Shown in pieces: positions 19,800 to 27,022 of a stretch of DNA of 27,022 nucleotides. Position 1 is the stretch's first letter. Every line of letters begins with the position of its first letter. The stretch comes from Pelargonium cotyledonis (Eukaryota > Streptophyta > Magnoliopsida > Geraniales > Geraniaceae), in contig JAYMTA010000549.1 in NCBI GenBank assembly GCA_036897625.1, positions 1 through 27,022 of the forward strand, given 5' to 3'. The position numbers and the translations under genes were made by a program. Under the pieces are notes generated by a model, which searched no databases, had not been told where the DNA came from, and was given only the letters and a program-made list of their open reading frames with translations.

Positions 19800-20340
19800 C
19801 AAATATTTTCGTAACGTATCGATGTGTGGCTGATTGCATGTGTCGGGTAAACTCGAGAGCTTCCATGTGCTCTCCGAGCATTGCAAGGAATATCGAAACC
19901 ACTAAGAGCTTCTACCACTTCGGATAACGTCCTAATTAAATCCAAGTAAATCGAGACGTCTTGGAGGTGTACCGGTAAACGGGGACCTTAAAGATGTCAA
20001 CCATTTGACTGTAGAGGACCATGAATACGAGGACTCTCCTCAAGATACGCAGGGAGCTCCTTGTGAGAGCTTAGTGTAGTGGCCCTCTCTGGGGGTGTTA
20101 GAGCTTCTTGGGTCACATCATGTCTTAATTAAGTAAAGCAAATATGAACAACTATCCTTTGGTTAGGTCGTAAATGAGCTTGTTTTTCGAATCAACTATC
20201 CTTCGGTTCAAGACACAGTCATGTACATTCAAAGTTTGGTATTTTCTCTCATCACTTGTATCGATAGTTCATTCGTGTTAGGTTTCGTTTTTCATTCTTG
20301 GGTGCGCATCCTATTACTTGTTTAAGTTAGGCTATGTGCA
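19800..20340. repeat. Unclassified GC-raised patch, possible old mobile-element fragment
   Basis: GC content and CpG use rise sharply over about 500 bp in AT-rich DNA. A stop-free stretch with a charged, protein-like composition lies at 19936-20079 (+). The phrase CAACTATCCTT-GGTT occurs twice (about 20150 and 20196). No terminal repeats, target duplication or recognisable domain is visible, so the class (retroelement relic, DNA element or gene fragment) cannot be assigned. Confidence 0.3.
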
Positions 20341-20403
20341 CTTTTTTTGTACTTTTATTTTAACTTTCGGATCCGTAATAAAAGTTTACCGCATGCTTAT
20401 AAA

Positions 20404-20427
20404 ATATATATATATATATATATATAT
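20404..20427. repeat. AT microsatellite
   Basis: Twelve alternating AT units, a simple repeat likely to vary in length. Confidence 0.9.
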
Positions 20428-22370
20428 GAACAAACACATCAACACAATAAATATGTTGTGTTAGCGTTTAATATAGTTATTAAATGTTTCGTATTTATGT
20501 TTACCCATATAATATTTATTTAACCTCTAACATGATAAGGACACATTAATACCTGTGGATTGATCTTAACTATAACTCATTAGTATGAAATGATTTCATA
20601 ACGGTTGAATTCAATTGAGACTCAATTAGTGGATCATCTAGTGTTTAAAATATGTTTCTTTATGTGAAGGATTAGTGTTTATATTAGTAGATCAAGTAGA
20701 ACAAGATATTGCTTCTGGTGGATCCATGATTTGATGTGACATCTCTCTCTCCAAAAAATGCCATAAAAAAATAAAATTAAAGAACTAATATAGAATAAAA
20801 ATAAGCACCGTTCACGTAGCCATAGATCAAAATGTCAAGATGAGTTCTCATTTGCAGAATCATTGTGATTCGAAAAATATCCACCACTACTTGTATTGTG
20901 GGACAATATGTTAGGTTTTGTGTATATAAATGAAGTGTTTCCTATTTGGGAAAAAAGGACAAGAAATGAGAAGATCTTTACTAATTCATGCATCATCATC
21001 TATACATTTTACATGTCTTCGTTCACTGCAACTTACCCACTTTTTCTTATCTAGTTTTCTTATTATTTAGTTGTATTATTGTCTATTTTGTTCGTAAGTA
21101 ATTAATGATAGAGAGATATTTCAAGCTCCAAGTGTGTATCTTGCTTAACTTAAGCAGATACATTTCCGGTTATTGCAATTAATTAGCCACATTTTCTCAT
21201 CTAATTTGGTTGTTTTTGTACCATAAGTGCCAATTAATGATACACTCTTTTTTTTAGTTGAAAGAAAACCACGTATACCAATATAGCATCAACTTAGAAG
21301 GTAGTTCTTACAAGAAATTAGAGGGTCATTACGCTAAAACTATTTTTTCAGGAATATACAACAATAAATTCATGCATGCCGAAACCAACGCAAAATTGGT
21401 TATTAAATCTGTCATCTTATTCATCATTCTATCAATTTTTAGGTTGGATTTGGTCGAGACATAACATATTGGAGAAGAACTCACATAATGAACACTCCCA
21501 ACAAATTAGGAGAATCCAAAAAATATCAAAACACATAAAATTTAGCTGATTAAAGAAAAATAATGGAAACATATTAGAGCAAGAACTATTGAACAGATAA
21601 TAGTTTCGTCAATTATTCATATTTTTCTTGCAAGTTTGAAGAATCTTTTTAAAAGTTTTAAAATTCTAGTCTTGGAATTCAAAAACACAATGAACTTCAA
21701 AATTAGCCTAAAGAATCTTGAATTTTACCAAATCATTTTTTGAACTTCTCAAGTCAAACATACATAAACACTTGAATTACGCAAATTGAACTTTTTAATT
21801 AAAAGCCATTGTCATACATATATAGATAGATGCTAATGACTTGAAAGTTTGTTCTCTATTTAACCTAACACCATTTTGATGTCCACTTAGTTTCAAGTCC
21901 ACAAACTACTTGTGATCCACGTTGATCTTTTCTCATTACTCATCACCTCCCTCTCTTCATCAAAAACAAAACTGTCTCCTGCAGGTTCTTAAAGTGAGAG
22001 AGTCTTTTTCAGAATTCGATTCATTAAGAGAATATATTTCCATCAAGAATTTCATGGGCTTGCCATTAATTTTGGAAACTGCCCATCTCTACTAACCCAT
22101 CCTTATCTTTTTCCACTATGTTATGTTCTTGTGATGGTGTCAAAAAAAGATTGGTGTGCATGGGCACAAAAGCATGGATGGTGGTGATGTTGTGCAGTTG
22201 TTGCAGGTCCCAGCTTCCATGGTGGTTTCAATTTTGTTCTTCAGTTCTTGTAAGCTTGACACATGCCCCTTGGAATATATAATGGGAACAGGAAAGCTGT
22301 ATCTGTCTAAAAGATTGGATTTATCATATATTGCTGTGGCAGATAAAAAAACAGAATATAAATTAGAAAT

Positions 22371-22379
22371 TTATAATAA
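22371..22379. repeat. Left 9-bp target site duplication (TTATAATAA)
   Basis: Identical to 23582-23590 on the other side of the Mutator-like element. Nine base pairs is the length made by Mutator-family transposases. Confidence 0.85.
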
Positions 22380-23581
22380 AGGGAAATTATACGTTACTAT
22401 TATAAAGTATACCCCTTTTACATATATCTACTCTAAATGATGATTTATTACTTTTGGTTATTTTAAAATATGTCACAAAATTTTCCGTCAAAGTTAACGT
22501 AATATTCCAAAAAATCAACCATGTGCCCATCATATGATCAATATTTTTTTGCAATACTAAAATTACCCTTTACTATTTACCCTTCTTCTTCATGAAGTTT
22601 CGCCGATAAATTCATAGTTTCGCTGAAAAATTCAAAATTTCATCAGAAAATTTGAAATTTCCGGCCAGTTTTTTTTTTTTTTTTTTGTACATTTTATTTT
22701 TACAAAGTTTTATCAATCTTTGCAAAGATTAAAAAAAAATCTCAACAAACTGCAAAAAATAACCTCATCAGTCAAAAATTACAAATTTTTAACCAAAAAT
22801 TACAATTTTATCAAATTCTTAACTTCACCAACACCACCACCACATCAAGTTCATGGAGAGACAACACCATCCAACAACCAGCAATCGCCGGCAAAACCAA
22901 CAACAAACAACAAAGGCGAGGGCCCGATCGGGGGGCCGAGAAGCTCGGGGCGAGCCCCCCCGGCGAGCCATCCCCACTCCTCTGTTGAAGACCAGCAGCG
23001 ACGGCGACGCTCTGTGTCCCCAGATCTGGAACGCGCGGAGCTCCCTCACTGCTCCGGCGTCCGCGAGGAGAGAGGAGAGAGAGCTCACAGGCCATGGCGA
23101 GGTCGCCGGAGGACGCCCTCGATGAGAGAGAAGTAGTCGGACGAGGCGTCGGCGAGGTGGGACTGAACCGCGGGTCGGCGAGGTGGAGCACGTTGCCGGA
23201 ATGGCTTCCTCCGAAGAAGAGCTGCCACGCCGGCGCTTCCCGTTGCCGAAATCGGTTCCATGGCCGGCGAGGGCAGAGGCCGGAGAAGACCGCCACGCCG
23301 GCAGTGGTGAGCGAGAGAGAAGCTTCGTCTGTTGAGCTTCTGTTTCTTTTCTTTTTTTTCTTGTTTATTTTATATAAAATGATAAGGCCCTGTTTGGATG
23401 TGAGTTTTTATTTAATTAGAGGGTATTTTGGTCATTTTACTACGTTGGTCGGAGAAATGGATGGAGCTGTGAACGGAAAGTTTTGTGACATATTTTAGAG
23501 TAGCTAAAAATAACAAATCATACTTTAAGATAGATATGTGTAAAAGGGGTATACTTCTGAATAAGCATCTGTAATTTTTCA
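22380..23581. mobile_element. Non-autonomous Mutator-like element (Pack-MULE candidate)
   Basis: A 1202-bp element bounded by a perfect 9-bp duplication TTATAATAA. Its long terminal inverted repeats are about 110 bp (22380-about 22490 and about 23470-23581). Both contain AAGTATACCCCTTTTACA, then similar AT-rich sequence, then AAAATATGTCACAAAA and TTTCCGT. I estimate 75-80 percent identity between the arms by eye. The subterminal DNA is AT-rich (18-T run at 22669-22686, repeated AAATTTC/TTTCGC phrases). The core, about 22855-23330, is strikingly GC-rich with Pro/Arg/Gly-rich open frames on both strands, unlike any neighbour. No transposase is encoded. A GC-rich insert inside MULE ends is the pattern of captured host gene sequence; the donor gene is not identified. 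Confidence 0.88.
22855..23330. other. GC-rich core of the MULE, possibly captured host DNA
   Basis: The longest open frames are + 22720-23136 (138 codons) and - 22811-23296 (161 codons). Both are of low complexity and mirror each other, as expected where GC-rich DNA lacks stop codons by composition. Neither has a domain I recognise. It could derive from a gene's GC-rich first exon or from a GC-rich internal part typical of the element family. Confidence 0.45.
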
Positions 23582-23590
23582 TTATAATAA
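23582..23590. repeat. Right 9-bp target site duplication (TTATAATAA)
   Basis: Exact copy of 22371-22379, directly after the end of the Mutator-like element. Confidence 0.85.
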
Positions 23591-24438
23591 TGTTGCATGT
23601 TGACTTTGGTAATGATAATTGAAAAGTTAAAAAAAAAAAAAAACGAACTATTATTTAAAATTTTAAAGGGTAAAGATTTGTGAGTGTCTAATCATCAACC
23701 TTAACTTTTTATCCAAGTGCTGTGAATAATTACTCCATTATATATTATTGATCAGTTTCTACTTCAAAATGTAAAATGAGCATTTTCATGGAATTTAAGC
23801 TCCAACTCATGTAATTCTGACTGGAAATCTCACTTAAAATGGCTTCTAATGGACCCACCACACATGTTCTTGGCCATTAATTATTATTAATCATGTGTTT
23901 ATTGATATATAGATCATCATATTTATAATAATCTACGTACCAAGAATTGGTGCCATGGATATATATAGAAGCTGAAATTGGTTTTCTTTTATTTTTGTTA
24001 ATGTTGCAATAATAATTTTGAGTTGTGATGGAATATTATGAGATTGATGGCATTGCTTCTACAAATTGGTAACAACACATATAAAGGAATGATGCTGGAC
24101 GGTTTGCTCCAAATCCATCTTCTTCAAATGTGTGGTTTGGTCCATTATTTTCATATAAAACCATCGATTCATGGTAGTGCATGGGAGCTTTGTGCTCCAC
24201 CTTCATCGACCCACCTACCTATTTCTCTCACTTTATGGTCACTAGAACAATCCACACATAAAGTGAACTCAAACCAAACAAGATGGATGTAGAAAATAGT
24301 ACCAACAATCAATAACATGTACCATTGTAGGACATATAGTACTCTCCATCATTTCAAACCCTAATGCTAAAATAATTCTGAACCTTCTTAATTTTAAGAA
24401 ATTTGAAATTTTATCTCCGGATGAAGTTTCTCGGTGGT

Positions 24439-24459
24439 GGTTTACGGTTTACGGTTTAC
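24439..24459 (+). repeat. Three tandem GGTTTAC units
   Basis: Perfect threefold heptamer, one base away from the plant telomere unit GGTTTAG. It is too short to call an interstitial telomere. Confidence 0.8.
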
Positions 24460-25262
24460 GTCGGCTCAAATTTGCGAATCTCGGCGACACGTGTTCGTCA
24501 ATGTCTCAAGTTCTTTTGTTTCTCAGGTGTGACTCCTAAAAGTTATCATCTAATAATATTTTACTCGACTTTTAATTAATGACTAAATCAACTAAAAATT
24601 AAAAGTTCATTTCTTCACGTTACATCCACTAAATTATTAGACCCTCATCAATTAAAGACAATTAATGTGTACGTAGTCGCTCGTTTTGCATATGCTAATT
24701 TTCGAGACTGTAGTATAACCTGGTCAATAAAGTCTATGTTAGTGTATTTTGAGTACATTTGAAATGTTAAACAAATGTAGTAGCTAGGTTCAGTCTATCA
24801 CATTCAATGTACCAAATTAAAAGGCGTGTATGCATTTTCAACTTGGGAGTTTGGAATACGAAACCATTGCCTAAATTGATATAAGATTGGACAATTAAGG
24901 ATGTAAAGTTAACGTATTGACTAATTAGAATTGAAAGATTAGTCAGAAATGCATATGTCTAAACTCTAATTAGTACCATTTCACACTCTAAAAATGACCC
25001 AACTGTCAACAATCACAGAGATTAAGCTTCCTTGCTTTGCTTCTGTTTCCAATCAACTTCCTATTTCAAAAATAAATATATATAATATATTTTTTCAGTC
25101 AATATAGTAAGAAGAAAAGTTTAACTTTAATACCGTCTTTTCTTATTTATGCAAAGAGTAATTTGTGTACATGATCGTATCACTCAAAAAAGTAGTTTAT
25201 CAAGGTCAATTTAGTCATGAACTTTACAATTAGTAGTAGAGGTACCAATTTGAATATTTAAA

Positions 25263-25308
25263 AAATTTGTTCGAATACGACCCGAAAGGGATTCGAATCA
25301 AATTTTTG
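25263..25308. repeat. 16-bp-stem hairpin
   Basis: AAAATTTG-TTCGAAT on the left pairs with ATTCGAATCAAATTTT on the right with one bulged base. The loop is the GC-richer sequence ACGACCCGAAAGGG. It may be a tiny foldback element or a junction of inverted repeat copies. Confidence 0.6.
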
Positions 25309-25555
25309 GGTATGATATGTTAATTTGAAAGAATATGTCTGATTCAATCAGTGTTTTTGTACAATAAAATTAGTCTAACAAATTTGGATCTCATTGGGAG
25401 CTCTATTGGGCAGCCACATGAGAGTTGGCAAAGATATTTGAACTATGATCATCATGCAAATTATGGGGCTGAACCAAACTTGTCTATTTTGATGTCCTTT
25501 TCCTTTCTTTACTAATCAAATATGGTAAGGGAGACATACCTTAGTTTCTCTCTTC

Positions 25556-25735
25556 AGTAGGGATGAAAATTGCACTTGAATCGGACATGACCCGTAATCT
25601 CCGTCCTGATGAAGTCAAGAATGCAAAATTATTTTAGGGAAATGGAGCGGAGATGGGAAGTGAATTTTCTCCCTCTCCAAATGGGGATGGGGATGGGGTC
25701 ATTGTCTGCCCCGCCCCCGATTTTGTCTACAAGTG
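25556..25735. repeat. G-rich unclassified repeat-like patch
   Basis: Contains three tandem ATGGGG units (about 25680-25698) followed by a C-rich GCCCCGCCCCC (25709-25719) that could pair with them. It stands out from flanking AT-rich DNA and borders the tandem array to its right. Similar GGGGATGGGG phrases occur in plant dispersed repeats, but the family is not identified. Confidence 0.35.
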
Positions 25736-25800
25736 TGACCAATGTGAAATAAAAATAAGTTGTTAATGTACCAAATAGATAACAAAATTAAATTAATTAC

Positions 25801-26054
25801 CAATTTAGAACAATATGTACATATAAAGTACCAAATTGAAACAATATCAATAATGTGAGTATTAAGACACTAAATTGGAACATATTCAAATTAAGTTACA
25901 ATTTAGAACAATATGTACATTTAATGTACTAAATTGGTATGATAATAAAAAGGTACTAAATTGGAAAATTGTCTAAATTAGGTATCAAATTTAAAACAAT
26001 ATGTATAGTTAATGTACTAATTAAATTGGAACGATATTAGTTATTTGAGTACCA
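25801..26054. repeat. Degenerate tandem repeat, about three units of 87-98 bp
   Basis: The unit start CAATTTAGAACAATATGTAC recurs at 25801 and 25899, and in altered form at 25986. Within each unit a shorter phrase of roughly 50 bp, built on GTACTAAATTGGAACAATAT, repeats again. Looser copies extend left to about 25768. It is AT-rich, non-coding and probably an old minisatellite or the interior of an unidentified element. Confidence 0.7.
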
Positions 26055-27022
26055 AATATTAAAAAAAAATCTCCTAGACTCCTCATATTTATTTAAAAAA
26101 TTTGTTGTAAAATAAGTATCATTTATTTATTTTTATTTTTGATAAATTATTTATGTATAAATTAGAATCGTTTAGAACAATTAAAACAATATGGACAAAA
26201 TCATAAAAAAATAAAAAAACAATGTGTACAATATGACACAAGCAAGTTGGTTCATACTATTATAGAATTATCACACTTTCTTTTAAAAAACTAATATAGA
26301 ATATAAATATTAATTTGACCACTTAAACAACCCACATTACTGATATAGTTAAAAGTAATTTTGTTCGAAATAATTGGTTTCAAAGTGGTATAAGCATTAT
26401 TAGCTTATTGCATTAGTTAAAACCCCAAATTGCCCTTGTTCTTTAAGGGCTAGTTATGTCTTCTTACATGAAGTATAGAAGCAGGTATCTGCCAGATATA
26501 CATATGACAAAACCTAATAAATATGCCAACGTAAGCAACCCTACAAAGAGGTTATGTATTTCACCAAAACAACCCTTTATTGCATTTTGCATAAGCTTTA
26601 GACTTTAGATTCTATGGTAGCAATTTCAGAATTGCGTATTTATAAACAACCCAAGAAGAAGAAAAGAAGCATATACATATTGCAGAGCAAAATAGAATAT
26701 TTGGTCACAATCAGAAACAGTAAGACTAGAGTTTTCCCGACGAATCATCATAAATGCAATGCAATTACATATATTCGTCAAAATCTAACCATAGAATTGC
26801 TATAAGTGCATTGTACTATATATAACAATGCACCAATTAACCGGTAAAAAGTTATTTCAGCTTCAGCGTGACAAAACAAATATGAGGTTTCGAATATTAT
26901 AAACAATTTATACTTTTTATTACGTCATTGTCTCACTTTTAACATAATTTTGTTTCTAAACAAAGAGTGAGCCAGTACTTTTCATGTGCTGTTACAAGTT
27001 TTACAGCCAATAAGGTTGATAC
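26055..27022. other. AT-rich intergenic region to window end
   Basis: No supported gene. The open frame 26614-26805 has no recognisable content. The window may end in the distal flank of a gene outside it, but nothing here shows that. Confidence 0.6.

Larger units (their letters stand above)
19125..22370. other. AT-rich gene-poor region
   Basis: About 3.2 kb without a supported gene. It holds a 13-bp direct repeat ATAATCTCATTAT (19706 and 19763), an unclassified GC-raised patch around 19800-20340, and a TA microsatellite near 20404. Short open frames (21258-21464, 22156-22440) are AT-rich and resemble no family I know. Confidence 0.6.
23591..25555. other. AT-rich intergenic region
   Basis: No supported gene in about 2 kb. 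It contains a GGTTTAC triplet repeat at 24439-24459, a CACGTG G-box near 24485, and a long-stem hairpin at 25263-25308. The open frame 24038-24292 has no family resemblance. Confidence 0.6.

Noticed and set aside
20990-21250. Two similar segments (TCTAGTTTTC...AATTAATGATA and TCTAATTTGG...AATTAATGATA) as a tandem duplication
   Set aside because: Similarity is limited to the ends and to AT-rich words; not convincing by eye.
22000-22260. Possible microRNA gene in the purine- and GGTGG-rich stretch
   Set aside because: Compared by memory with common plant miRNA families (156, 160, 164, 166-169, 171, 172, 319, 390, 393-399, 408, 482). Only a 7-base match to miR168 was noticed and no long foldback was seen.
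22156-22440. 94-codon + frame before and into the MULE left end
   Set aside because: It crosses the transposon boundary and has no recognisable motif; not a plausible gene.
22811-23296. 161-codon minus-strand frame in the MULE core as a captured gene
   Set aside because: The opposite strand is open too, the composition is of low complexity and no domain is visible; kept only as a GC-rich core, not as a CDS.
1-27022. CRISPR arrays, operons or prokaryotic-type systems
   Set aside because: No regularly spaced direct repeats; the genes have spliceosomal introns and plant families, so such systems are not expected or seen.

Overview
This is a stretch of plant nuclear DNA, most likely from a dicot and possibly an asterid (that narrower guess is impression only). 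The evidence is GT-AG introns, AT-rich intergenic DNA, a Stowaway MITE, a Mutator-type transposon, plant-type promoter boxes (telo box, GGCCCA/AGCCCA) and four plant protein genes, all on the + strand. I found no bacterial, organellar or viral gene set and no clearly new biological system. The interest lies in gene-structure details, a captured-sequence transposon and some unclassified patches.

Layout. 44-1450: 3' part of a TIC32-like short-chain dehydrogenase in six exons, cut at its 5' side by a C-rich stretch (1-43). 1451-4600: AT-rich intergenic DNA with one cytosolic-type tRNA-Asn-like gene (2997-3070) that carries an unusual ATT anticodon. 4602-8719: promoter, non-coding leader exon, leader intron and coding region of importin subunit beta-1. 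9881-13105: a plastid beta-amylase in four exons with both catalytic glutamates. 13106-14560: intergenic DNA with a Stowaway MITE and a CAT microsatellite. 14580-18532: promoter, CT-rich leader and three coding exons of a kinesin-light-chain-related (KLCR/CMU) TPR protein. 18533-27022: about 8.5 kb without a convincing gene, holding a 1.2 kb non-autonomous Mutator-like element with a perfect 9-bp target duplication and a GC-rich insert (22380-23581), microsatellites, a degenerate tandem array (25801-26054) and a strong hairpin.

The genes are ordinary monocistronic plant genes and need not act together. Their inferred roles are oxidoreduction (SDR), nuclear protein import (importin beta), plastid starch breakdown to maltose (beta-amylase) and cortical microtubule/cellulose-synthase guidance (KLCR). 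Exon boundaries were placed by hand from GT-AG signals, reading phase and remembered family sequences; no search or alignment program was run.
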